From contig JBFWPN010000012.1 in assembly GCA_050249955.1 (NCBI GenBank), positions 124,001-188,000 on the forward strand: a DNA stretch of 64,000 bases, read 5' to 3'. This document shows, piece after piece, positions 34,708-42,466 of this stretch. The notes beneath the pieces were generated by a model. The model was not told the origin of the DNA, made no database searches, and saw nothing but the letters and a program-made list of their open reading frames with translations. This stretch comes from CAVVIG01 sp050249955 (lineage in GTDB: Bacteria > Acidobacteriota > Vicinamibacteria > Vicinamibacterales > CAVVIG01). The position numbers were made by a program, and so were the translations under genes. Within the stretch, counting starts at the first letter, position 1. Every line of letters starts with the position of its first letter.

Positions 34708-34878
34708 ATGGCCAGGCGACTCCCAAATCCGAACCGTGTTCGCGAACCGGAACTACTGGCGTGGGCGGACCTGCCCGGCTGGTACTGGAAGGCGTTCGGC
34801 ATCGCCCTGCTTCTGGGGATGGTGACGGGCCTGGGCTGGATCGCCTGGAAGCTGTTCGAAGGCCAGTTCCTGAAGTAG
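34708..34878 (+). CDS. Small single-span membrane protein in the T4SS operon
   Basis: 56 residues, ATG at 34708 with GGAGG nine bases upstream, stop at 34876-34878. A cytoplasmic-type N-terminus (MARRLPNPNRVREPELL), then a hydrophobic helix (WYWKAFGIALLLGMVTGLGWIAW, about residues 25-47) and a short tail. It sits between virB6 and virB8 with 12 and 9 base gaps, so it is clearly part of the operon. It has no Cys and is therefore not a VirB7 lipoprotein. Function unknown; it may stabilise the VirB6/VirB8 inner-membrane complex. Confidence 0.7.
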   Translation: MARRLPNPNRVREPELLAWADLPGWYWKAFGIALLLGMVTGLGWIAWKLFEGQFLK

Positions 34879-34887
34879 GAGGGTGCC

Positions 34888-35589
34888 GTGGCCGGTGTCA
34901 TTGGCGACGTCAATCCAAAGACGATGGAGAGCGCGCGACGCCAGTTCGTGGAGCTGTACGGCTCCGCGCTGGTGATGAACACCTACCTGAAGATCGCTTT
35001 GGTACTCGTCTCTCTCGTCGCCCTCGCCCTGGTCGGCCTGAACTTCCACACGGCGTCCAGGTTCGCGGAGGTCAAGCCGCTCGTCGTCCGCATCGACGAG
35101 GTCGGGCGGGCGGAAGCCGTTCAGTACGACGCCAGCAAATATCAGCCTCAGGCACCGGAGCTCCGGTACTTCCTTACGCAGTTCGTCGTGAAGCACTTCA
35201 GCCGGATCCGGTCGACTGTTCAGCGCGAATATCCGGACTCGCTGTTCTTCCTCGAGCCCGGCCTGGCCGACGCCACCATCGCCCAGAATGACCAGAGCCG
35301 CACGATCGAATCATTCGTCACGAACTCGTCGTCCGACGAGGTCGAGGTGCTCGTACAGAACGTCAGCCTGAGCGAGCTGGCCAAGCCGCCCTACAAAGCG
35401 GCCGTCTCATTCCAGAAGGTGTACTACTCCCCTGGGACGCGCACTGAGCGCCTACGCGAGACGTTCGTCGCGCAGGTCGATTTCGCGCTCCGGGACCACG
35501 TGCCGAACGAGTTCGTGCGCGTGAATCCGCTTGGTCTGCAGATCGCGTATTTCCGAGTGGACCAAGCGTTCGAGGAAAGCCGGCGATGA
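34888..35589 (+). CDS. virB8: VirB8/TrbF-type T4SS scaffold protein
   Basis: 233 residues from a GTG start at 34888 (AGGAGG upstream). A short cytoplasmic tail, one helix (YLKIALVLVSLVALALVGLNF, about residues 32-52), and a periplasmic NTF2-like VirB8 domain with YFLTQFVVKHFSRIRS, FVTNSSSDEVEVLVQNVS and FQKVYYSPGTRTERLRETFVAQV segments. It nucleates channel assembly. The stop overlaps the next start by four bases. Confidence 0.85.
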   Translation: MAGVIGDVNPKTMESARRQFVELYGSALVMNTYLKIALVLVSLVALALVGLNFHTASRFAEVKPLVVRIDEVGRAEAVQYDASKYQPQAPELRYFLTQFVVKHFSRIRSTVQREYPDSLFFLEPGLADATIAQNDQSRTIESFVTNSSSDEVEVLVQNVSLSELAKPPYKAAVSFQKVYYSPGTRTERLRETFVAQVDFALRDHVPNEFVRVNPLGLQIAYFRVDQAFEESRR

Positions 35590-35876
35590 TGGCCAACGCA
35601 GCCTTCCTCGCCGCCGTGACTGTGTTCCTGCTGGTCGGCTGGATCGCCGGCGAGCTGCGCTTCCTGGCACCGTATAAAGCCCTTCTGTTTCGTGAACATG
35701 CGGCCCTGATTGGCGGGGCCATTCTGATTCTCTTCCTGGACCTGACTGCGACCTACTACAGCGTAGCCCGCTGGTTCTTCCTGCGCGACACCGGACGCAA
35801 GCTGCTGCACATCGACCGCCAGCTCGCGACCGACGATGCCGTGCTCGATGACGTGCGGTCGTACCTGAAATCGTAG
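35586..35876 (+). CDS. Small two-helix membrane protein of the T4SS operon
   Basis: 96 residues starting ATGATG at 35586, overlapping the virB8 stop. Two hydrophobic helices (FLAAVTVFLLVGWIAGEL and ALIGGAILILFLDLTATYY) and a soluble C-terminal tail of about 30 residues with charged residues. No family recognised. The overlap with virB8 and the 9-base gap to the next gene place it in the transfer operon; it may be a membrane accessory or an entry-exclusion-type protein, which is speculation. Confidence 0.65.
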   Translation: MMANAAFLAAVTVFLLVGWIAGELRFLAPYKALLFREHAALIGGAILILFLDLTATYYSVARWFFLRDTGRKLLHIDRQLATDDAVLDDVRSYLKS

Positions 35877-35885
35877 GAGGCCCGG

Positions 35886-36830
35886 ATGTGGCGAGATGTT
35901 GATCCGCGCGATATGGATCGCGAGCGGCCGGACATCGGCCGTGGCGGCAGTGGCACGCCGCAGTTGGAATTCACCGAGGCATCGTCCGCGGACTCGCGCG
36001 ATACCTTCACGCGCGGCCTCGACGTGCCTAGAAGCGCGGCCCGCGAACGAATTCGAGTCAACGAGCAGGAGTACCGGCTCACCGGCGATGACGTTCGCAC
36101 CGTGGCGCGCGTGGGAGCCTTTCGGGTCGTGCCTGCCAACGAGCTGCGCCACCTGGAGTCAGGCGCTGGGAGGCGACCGGCGCGCGAGTTGGAGCGGCTT
36201 CGCGAACGGGGCCTCATCAAGACCATGCCCTACATGGTGGGACGTACTCGCACGCAGCTCGTGACGCTCACCGACCAGGGCCGGGAGCTGTTGGAGACTC
36301 GCCGCCGGCCCTCCGAACCGGACGAGGCGCGGCAGACGTTCTACGCCGGCATCAACCGACCCAGAGAGCTGGCGCACGATGCGCGCATCCACGCGGCGTA
36401 CCTCAGGGCCGAGGAGCGTCTCTCCGAGCGTGGCGCGCGGGTGCGGCGCGTCGTGCTGGAGGTGGAACTCAAGTCCGAGTATCAGCGCTTTCTTCAGCGC
36501 CGCAATCGGGGCCACCGCGATGGCGACGGCACGCCAGAACGCGACCGGGAAGCCATTGCGCAGTGGGCGCGTGAGCACGAATTGCCGTGTCACGACGGTC
36601 ACGTGGAGTTCCCCGACGCACGACTTGAATACGAAGACCGGGACGGTCGGCACTGCGTGGAGGATCTGGAGATTGTCACGCCGCACTACCGGGGGGCGCA
36701 CGCCGCCGCCAAGGCACAGTCCGGCTTCACGCGATACCGGGCGGTCGGAGCCAGAGTGGGTGGACCGGGCGGCTCGGGACGGAGCGGTCGCAGCATCGAC
36801 CCGCGTCTTGCCGAGGAACTGCTGCCATGA
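35886..36830 (+). CDS. Replic_Relax-like winged-helix protein (candidate transfer initiator)
   Basis: 314 residues. Residues about 60-130 form a winged helix (VRTVARVGAFRVVPANELRHL ... LERLRERGLIKTM). The rest resembles the replication-relaxation (PF13814) fold: HDARIHAAYLRAEERL, a FPDARLEYED motif, then VEDLEIVTPHYRG and AKAQSGFTRY. Proteins of this family occur on plasmids and ICEs of Gram-positives and others in roles connected with replication or relaxation of the plasmid. As no classical relaxase is present in the element, this is a candidate for DNA processing at oriT. Coupled by a four-base overlap to the next gene. Confidence 0.55.
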   Translation: MWRDVDPRDMDRERPDIGRGGSGTPQLEFTEASSADSRDTFTRGLDVPRSAARERIRVNEQEYRLTGDDVRTVARVGAFRVVPANELRHLESGAGRRPARELERLRERGLIKTMPYMVGRTRTQLVTLTDQGRELLETRRRPSEPDEARQTFYAGINRPRELAHDARIHAAYLRAEERLSERGARVRRVVLEVELKSEYQRFLQRRNRGHRDGDGTPERDREAIAQWAREHELPCHDGHVEFPDARLEYEDRDGRHCVEDLEIVTPHYRGAHAAAKAQSGFTRYRAVGARVGGPGGSGRSGRSIDPRLAEELLP

Positions 36831-37813
36831 CGCCGCAGGAGCGGTTGGAAGCCGTGAAAGATGAAGGGTTCACGACTCGACAGGCCCAATTCCTCGTGAC
36901 AGTGATGCTGCATTCGGGCGTCTGCGTGCTCCGCCAATACAGCGCTCATGCCCGGCTCGTGCACGGGCAGAAGACGCGGGACTTCTTCTCTTCCCTGGTG
37001 ACCCGTCGTCTGGCGAAGCCTTATCAGGCGCACCGACGCGCCCGCATCTTCCATGTCTATGGCAAGCGGCTGTACAGCGCCATCGGCGAAACGGACAATC
37101 GGAACCGAAAGCCCGTGACCCTGGCTCGCGCTGTCGAGCGGCTGATGGTGCTCGACGCCGTGCTCTCCGAGCCGGACCTCCGCTGGCTCGGGACGGAGCA
37201 TGAAAAGGTGGACTACTTCCTCAAGACTAGGCTGCTCAGGCCGAGCGAACTACCTGCCGTCTCGTTCGGGACGCCGCCGCGCGTGACCGTCCGGTACTTC
37301 CCAGAGAAGCTGCCGATCGGTGTGGCGGCGGACGGCATCGGCCACGTGTTCCTTTACCTTGTGGACCGGTCTGCGCCCGTGGACTTCCGGGCCTTCGTGA
37401 ATCGGCATGCCGAGCTACTCAGGGCGCTCCCTGAATGGGAGGTGCGTCTGCTCGTGCCGAAGCCGCTCTACAAGGTGGCGTCTGTCTTCGAGGCGGCGGC
37501 TCATCAGGAAATGGCCATGCCTCTTCGTCTCGGCGACATGGAGGACCTGCACTGGTACTTCAAGCAGCGGCGGCAGGTGGACGGCGGCAGCGGAGCCGAG
37601 GACGTCGAGCGGTTTCGTGAGTCGGCGCGTCGCTTTCACGCGCCGCGCTTTCGTGCGCTCTATCGACTCTGGAAGAAGGAGGGCGACGCCCATGTGCATG
37701 CGACGGTGTCGCACATCCTGGACGACGCACTCTCGCGTCGTAGCGGCCGAGTCCGGAGCCAGGTGCTGACGCGGTCTTACCAGCATCTCTCCCCCATGGT
37801 TGGCTCGGCGTGA
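36827..37813 (+). CDS. Conserved ICE hypothetical protein, coupled to the Replic_Relax-like gene
   Basis: 328 residues; the ATG overlaps the stop of the preceding gene. A possible winged-helix at the N-terminus (RQAQFLVTVMLHSGVCVLRQY), followed by an alpha/beta region with a repeated Arg/His content (RRARIFHVYGKRLY) and FFLKTRLLRPSELP. I recognise no catalytic motif with confidence. The tight coupling suggests it acts together with the previous protein in DNA processing, or as a regulator of the transfer region. Confidence 0.6.
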   Translation: MTPQERLEAVKDEGFTTRQAQFLVTVMLHSGVCVLRQYSAHARLVHGQKTRDFFSSLVTRRLAKPYQAHRRARIFHVYGKRLYSAIGETDNRNRKPVTLARAVERLMVLDAVLSEPDLRWLGTEHEKVDYFLKTRLLRPSELPAVSFGTPPRVTVRYFPEKLPIGVAADGIGHVFLYLVDRSAPVDFRAFVNRHAELLRALPEWEVRLLVPKPLYKVASVFEAAAHQEMAMPLRLGDMEDLHWYFKQRRQVDGGSGAEDVERFRESARRFHAPRFRALYRLWKKEGDAHVHATVSHILDDALSRRSGRVRSQVLTRSYQHLSPMVGSA

Positions 37814-38266
37814 CTTCGGGATGCCCTTTGGAAGGGGGGCCGACTCGATTCGAAGAACTCGGCCCCCACGAGATCAGGAGAACGGTACGGGATGGTGGAG
37901 CAGCAGTGGCCCATAAGGCGCGGCAGCGATGGCGCCATCACGCTGATACAGAGGGAGTTGGAGAGGCGAGGGAGGCGCGGCGTTCTTTGCCGCGCGCAGG
38001 ACAGACCGCTGCGCGGGACAAGTAGGGGGCGGAGTAATCGGGGCGTGAGCGACCCCCCTACCGGTGCCCCCCATCGCGGCCCCGGCCGCCACAAGGGGGG
38101 TCCCTCACGCCCCGACCGCCAGCACGGATTGTCACGAAAGACACGGCCCGCGCGCGCGTCGCCGCTGTGGCACCGCGCGAGGCCAGGAACTGGCCGCCCG
38201 CTCGTCGCGCGCCGCGCCTCGAGACCGTCACGACCGTCGTCGCCACCGTCAGCACAGGGAGGGACC
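37814..38266. other. Intergenic region of 453 bases with a long inverted repeat (candidate oriT)
   Basis: No gene is supported here. The stretch separates the virB operon from the RHH-like/VirD4/VirB11 operon. It is G/C-rich, has a strong inverted repeat at 38039-38114 (listed separately) and several short GC palindromes toward 38267. Its position in front of a small DNA-binding-like gene and the coupling-protein gene is where origins of transfer are commonly found. Confidence 0.4.
38039..38114. repeat. Imperfect 20-22 bp inverted repeat (candidate oriT or terminator)
   Basis: Left arm at 38039-38058 (CGGGGCGTGAGCGACCCCCC) and right arm at about 38095-38114, its reverse complement with one mismatch (the central GCG/GGG position). 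The arms are 36 bases apart. A perfect-looking long stem of this kind is typical of oriT recognition hairpins, but a bidirectional terminator cannot be excluded; there is no T-run. Confidence 0.5.
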
Positions 38267-38578
38267 ATGCCATTGATTAAGCCCCGCACGCGCGGCAAGC
38301 AGCTCGTGAGACACCGGACGCGCCTCGATCGCGAGAACAACGAGACGCTGTATGCGTACGCGCACTTCCTCGGCGAATCTGTCGAGTACGTCCTCAATCA
38401 GTTGATCGACACCGTGCTCGCCCGGGACAAGGAGTATGTCCAGTGGCGGGCCACCAATCAGGGCTCGTTCGTGCCTGGCACCCGTCCACACGAACGGCGC
38501 GCAGGTAGCGGACCGCGCGCGCACCGCCAGGTGTCTGCCGCACCTGCCTCGCCAGCGACCGTTGCGGCCACTCGCTGA
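38267..38578 (+). CDS. Small ribbon-helix-helix-like protein
   Basis: 103 residues, ATG at 38267 with GGAGGG upstream. Residues about 15-50 (RTRLDRENNETLYAYAHFLGES, then VEYVLNQLIDTVL) have the pattern of a CopG/MetJ-type ribbon-helix-helix: a basic strand followed by two helices. The tail is basic and low complexity. It lies between the inverted repeat and the coupling protein gene, where auxiliary oriT-binding proteins are usual. DNA binding is inferred. Confidence 0.5.
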   Translation: MPLIKPRTRGKQLVRHRTRLDRENNETLYAYAHFLGESVEYVLNQLIDTVLARDKEYVQWRATNQGSFVPGTRPHERRAGSGPRAHRQVSAAPASPATVAATR

Positions 38579-38592
38579 GGGAGTCGCCTGCC

Positions 38593-40581
38593 ATGATCCG
38601 CATGCTGGTGGAAGCACGCTCGCTGGTTGCGTTGACGCTCGCGGCGGCGGCCGGGCTCTGGGGCGTGCAGACATACCCGATGGCGTGGGACGACGTGTTC
38701 CTGGGGCTGATCTGGGAGCGGGCGCCGCACGTGTATCGAGCGCTGTCCTACGGCTACCGCACCCTCTGGTTCATCACCCCGTACTTCGCCGCGTCGTTCC
38801 TGATGTCGCTCGTGGCCATCGTCGTGTACCGCCGCGCGCCCAGCATGGCGGTTCGTGCGCTCCCGCCGTATCAGCGTCCCGAGGACCGCGCAAAGCTGAG
38901 CCTCGTTCTGGGCGAGACGCACTTCCACACGACGCCCGGACGGGCGCCGGCACCGCAGTGGCTGGAGATCCCGCAGCGGGGGCTCTACACCGGCATCATG
39001 GTGCTGGGCGCCGTCGGGACCGGGAAGACGTCCGCGTGCATGTACCCCTACGTGCAGCAGCTCCTCGACTGGCGAGCCAAGGACGAAGCCCGAAAGATGG
39101 GCGGTCTCGTGCTGGAGGTGAAGGGGGACTTCTGCGGCCAGGTAAAGTCCATCCTCGACAGGAGCGGTCGGGGCTCGGACTACGTCGAGATCGGGCTCGA
39201 CGGCGGCGTCTGCTACAACCCGCTCCACAACGAGCTGGACGCATACGCCGTGGCGTATGCCGTAGCGACCCTTCTGAACAACCTGTTTGGCAGGTCCAAG
39301 GAACCGTTCTGGCAGCAGGCGTACACCGACCTGCTCAAGTTCGTGATCCTGCTTCGGCGCATCACGGACGGCTACACCACCTTGTCGGAGGTGTATCGCT
39401 ACATCCTGGAAGACGCGCCTATCGACAAGGACATCCGCCGAATCAAGCCGACGCTGGACAACCCGCCGGATGCGATCGTCATCAGAACGGAGGAACACCG
39501 GGCGCACTGCGTCCAGAAGCCGTTCACGCACTGGTTCGTCGAGGACGAGCACCACATGGCGCACCCGTACGAGGCTGCGCTTGAGACCTTCCTCGACGCC
39601 AGGAACGTGACGTACGAGGTCCGGAAGCCGCGCGGCGCCGGGTGGGTCGCCCGGAAGCACCAACTCGAGGCCGTGCAGCGATGGTACGTGTCCGGGTGGA
39701 GCAAGCTCGATAACCGGCTCCGCTCCTCAATCGTCGAGGGCGTCGTCGTATTTCTGTCGCTGTTCGACGACAACCCTGCCGTGCATCGCGCGTTCTGCCC
39801 GCCCAAGAGTGCATATCTCGAGGACCCGAAGCCGGGAGACCCACGACCACTTCCGCCGCTCGAATCGCTGCTGGAGTCGGGACGTGTGCTTGCCTTGAAC
39901 TTCCCGGTGGGCCTCAACCCCGGCCTGGCCCGCATGCTCGGCGTGATGCTGAAGCTGGATTTCCAGCGCGCCATCCTGCAACGGATCCCGCAGATTGCTG
40001 CGCACCCCGAACGCGTCTGGCGGGACCTGCTGTTCGTCTGCGACGAGTACCACGCGTTCGCCACCGTGGGTGAGACGGACCCGACCGGAGACGAGCGGGC
40101 TTTCGCGCTCTCCCGACAGGCCCGTCTGATTCCGATCGTGGCCACCCAGAGCATCAGCTCGCTGCGGTCGGCGTTGCCCGGGGATGAGAGCTGGCGGACG
40201 TTGCTGCAGTGCTTCCGCACCAAAGTGTTCCTGGCGACCAGCGACGAGTTCACCGCGCGGAACGCCGCGGAGCTGTGCGGACGGCGCGACAAGCTGAAGG
40301 CTCACTACAGCGTGTCCGAGTCCGGGCGAGATGCGCACATCTCGCTCTTGACCGGGCGTCCCACGTCCGGGAGCCAGTCAGTGAGCGCGAGCAAGAGCTA
40401 CGCGCCGCATCACGAGTACATCTTCGCCCCGCGCGTGTTCACGCAGCTCCAGAACGCCCAGGCGATCGTCCTGCCGTATGACGGCATCAACCCCCTGCCG
40501 GCGCAGTACTGCTACCTGAAGCCGCACTACCTTGACGTCAGCACGAGCTACTTCGATCACCTGGAGGCGGGCGCACTATGA
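38593..40581 (+). CDS. virD4: VirD4/TraG-type coupling protein
   Basis: 662 residues. Two N-terminal membrane helices (about 13-30 and 56-78) are followed by a P-loop ATPase with Walker A GAVGTGKT, Walker B LLFVCDEYHAF, and the later block TQSISSLRSALPG, as in TraG/VirD4 type IV coupling proteins. It recruits the DNA-protein substrate to the VirB channel. The last codons overlap the virB11 start by four bases. Confidence 0.87.
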   Translation: MIRMLVEARSLVALTLAAAAGLWGVQTYPMAWDDVFLGLIWERAPHVYRALSYGYRTLWFITPYFAASFLMSLVAIVVYRRAPSMAVRALPPYQRPEDRAKLSLVLGETHFHTTPGRAPAPQWLEIPQRGLYTGIMVLGAVGTGKTSACMYPYVQQLLDWRAKDEARKMGGLVLEVKGDFCGQVKSILDRSGRGSDYVEIGLDGGVCYNPLHNELDAYAVAYAVATLLNNLFGRSKEPFWQQAYTDLLKFVILLRRITDGYTTLSEVYRYILEDAPIDKDIRRIKPTLDNPPDAIVIRTEEHRAHCVQKPFTHWFVEDEHHMAHPYEAALETFLDARNVTYEVRKPRGAGWVARKHQLEAVQRWYVSGWSKLDNRLRSSIVEGVVVFLSLFDDNPAVHRAFCPPKSAYLEDPKPGDPRPLPPLESLLESGRVLALNFPVGLNPGLARMLGVMLKLDFQRAILQRIPQIAAHPERVWRDLLFVCDEYHAFATVGETDPTGDERAFALSRQARLIPIVATQSISSLRSALPGDESWRTLLQCFRTKVFLATSDEFTARNAAELCGRRDKLKAHYSVSESGRDAHISLLTGRPTSGSQSVSASKSYAPHHEYIFAPRVFTQLQNAQAIVLPYDGINPLPAQYCYLKPHYLDVSTSYFDHLEAGAL

Positions 40582-41579
40582 GCAGCCTGGATCGCATCCT
40601 GCCGTTCCTGCAGCCAATCGAGGACCTGCTCGTCGACCCAGCCATCACGGAAGTGATGGTCAACGCCGGTGGCCGCCGAGTATTCGTGGAGCGGAACGGC
40701 GCTGTCGAACGGGTGGACGACCGCGCACTCGAGATCCGGAACCTCACGGTGGCCATCAAGAACATCGCTCGTGCGTGCGGCGACGAGATCTCCGAACGGC
40801 AGCCGATCCTCGATGCGCGCCTCGAGGACGGCTCCCGCGTGGCCGCGATGTTCCCGCCCTGCGCGGTGGACGGGCCGACGCTCACGGTGCGGAAGTTCAC
40901 GTATCGCTACTCGCTGGACGACCTGGTCCGCGTGGGCACTCTCACCGAGGGGATGGGCATTATGCTGCGTCGGGCGGTCGCCGACCGGCAGAACATCCTC
41001 ATCTCCGGCGGCACCGGGACCGGGAAGACGACCCTGTTGAACGCGGTCGCCCAGACGATTCCCGCCGAGGACCGCATCGTGCTGATCGAGGAGACGTCGG
41101 AGATCCTCATCGACAAGCCCAACCTTGTCCGGTTCGAGGCCCGTCGGGCGCAGGCCCCCCTCGGGAAGGAAGAGCCCATGCCGGCGGTGACCATTGCCGA
41201 TCTGGTGCGGGCGACCCTCCGGCATCGTCCGGATCGGATCCTGGTGGGCGAGGTGCGTGGCCCGGAAGCGTTCGACCTGCTGCAGGCCCTCAACACGGGC
41301 CACCTCGGCAGTCTGACCACCATCCACGCGAACAGCGCCGAGCAGGCGCTGGTTCGACTGGCCCACTGCGTCCTGACCGCGAACGTCGGGCTCCCGCACC
41401 GGAGCACCCGGGAGGCAATCACACTGGCCGTACACCTGGTCGTTCACCTCGCCCGCGTGGACGGACGCCGAATCGTGACGCAGGTCGCCCACGTCCGGGG
41501 TTACGATGCGCATCAGGATCGGTTCATGGTCGAACCCTGGCTCCCCTCAGGTGCGATCCAGGAAGGAGCGACGGCATGA
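40578..41579 (+). CDS. virB11: VirB11/TrbB-type T4SS ATPase
   Basis: 333 residues of the secretion NTPase family. An N-terminal domain with ITEVMVNAGG and EISERQPILDARLEDGSRV is followed by Walker A GGTGTGKTT, the Asp box VLIEETSEI, Walker B RILVGEVRGPEA and the His box GSLTTIHANS. It forms a hexamer at the cytoplasmic face of the channel. Coupled to virD4 upstream and to a lipoprotein gene downstream, both by four-base overlaps. Confidence 0.92.
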   Translation: MSSLDRILPFLQPIEDLLVDPAITEVMVNAGGRRVFVERNGAVERVDDRALEIRNLTVAIKNIARACGDEISERQPILDARLEDGSRVAAMFPPCAVDGPTLTVRKFTYRYSLDDLVRVGTLTEGMGIMLRRAVADRQNILISGGTGTGKTTLLNAVAQTIPAEDRIVLIEETSEILIDKPNLVRFEARRAQAPLGKEEPMPAVTIADLVRATLRHRPDRILVGEVRGPEAFDLLQALNTGHLGSLTTIHANSAEQALVRLAHCVLTANVGLPHRSTREAITLAVHLVVHLARVDGRRIVTQVAHVRGYDAHQDRFMVEPWLPSGAIQEGATA

Positions 41580-42049
41580 CCACCCTTGGAAAGTGCGCCC
41601 TGGCGCTCTCGGTGTCCATTCTCTGCGGTTGCGGGCGCGAGGCCACGCCCACCGGCCCCTCCGGCACGACGTCGTTCCTCGCCGGCACGTGGCGGGGCAC
41701 CGTTACGATTCAGATCAACCCGGGCGAGCCGAACGCGCCGCCACCGTCCACGGGCGACATGACGTGGACGTTCGAAGTGGTCCCGCAGACGAACATGCAG
41801 TCGCTCCGGGCGACCATCCGCTCGTCTCACCCCTGGCTGACGATCGACGCGACAGGTGCGACGGCGCTGTCGCCCGGCAACTCACCGCCCACCGCGATCA
41901 GCACCCACGGCGAGTTCAACTCGCCCCGCGGCTGTCGCGGTACGTTCGGGAGCGTTGGCAACGCCGAGGCTACGCGCATCGAGGCCGACTTCACCGGAAC
42001 GGATTGCCCGGCAGTGTTCTCGGGCCGCGTGGTGTTAACCAAGGGTTGA
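41576..42049 (+). CDS. Lipoprotein closing the T4SS operon
   Basis: 157 residues starting at 41576, overlapping the virB11 stop (ATGA). Signal peptide with lipobox (SILCGC). The mature part is a small beta-rich domain starting FLAGTWRGTVTIQI, with three further Cys-containing positions near the end (GCRGTFG, TDCPAVF) that could form a disulfide. Too large and different for a classic VirB7, but its operon position and lipid anchor would allow such a role. Otherwise it may be a surface or exclusion lipoprotein. Confidence 0.65.
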   Translation: MTTLGKCALALSVSILCGCGREATPTGPSGTTSFLAGTWRGTVTIQINPGEPNAPPPSTGDMTWTFEVVPQTNMQSLRATIRSSHPWLTIDATGATALSPGNSPPTAISTHGEFNSPRGCRGTFGSVGNAEATRIEADFTGTDCPAVFSGRVVLTKG

Positions 42050-42136
42050 GCGCCCGATGACTGGAGCGATACGACACGGCGCGTGGACGGCTTGCCAAGG
42101 ATGCGGAGTTGGCGACCGTTACGCTAGAGTGTGGCA

Positions 42137-42445
42137 ATGAACAAGCCCGACGAACTTCCGGTCGAGATTGTGGAGCGGCTGCTGTCCTTCTGCACGACGG
42201 ACGCGGCTGGGCATCAGCAGGTTGTGGACAGCAAAGGCCTCGTCGCATTTGTTCTTGAGAATGCAGACCGGTATCCGGCCCTGCTGAATGCCGTCAAGGT
42301 TGACGAAGACCGCCTGACTCGGCACATACAGCAAACTGGCGAAGTCCCGCCCGGCGTCAAATTGGTCAAGACAACGACAGAGGATGGGTCGAACGTGACG
42401 CGCATGCAGATCGTACACGGGCCGGGGCGGGTGGAGACTGACTAG
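42137..42445 (+). CDS. Small hypothetical protein
   Basis: 102 residues from the ATG at 42137; a GTG two codons upstream (42131) is an alternative. Sequence features: an acidic helical N-terminus (LPVEIVERLLSFC), a region VLENADRYPALLNAVKVDEDRL and a C-terminal beta-like part. No family recognised. It is separated from the T4SS operon by 87 bases. Confidence 0.45.
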   Translation: MNKPDELPVEIVERLLSFCTTDAAGHQQVVDSKGLVAFVLENADRYPALLNAVKVDEDRLTRHIQQTGEVPPGVKLVKTTTEDGSNVTRMQIVHGPGRVETD

Positions 42446-42466
42446 AGACCCTGACCGCTTCGACAG

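Noticed and set aside
38458..39663. 401-codon minus-strand frame opposite virD4
   Set aside because: VirD4 motifs are clear on the plus strand; the minus frame has no motif or ribosome site.
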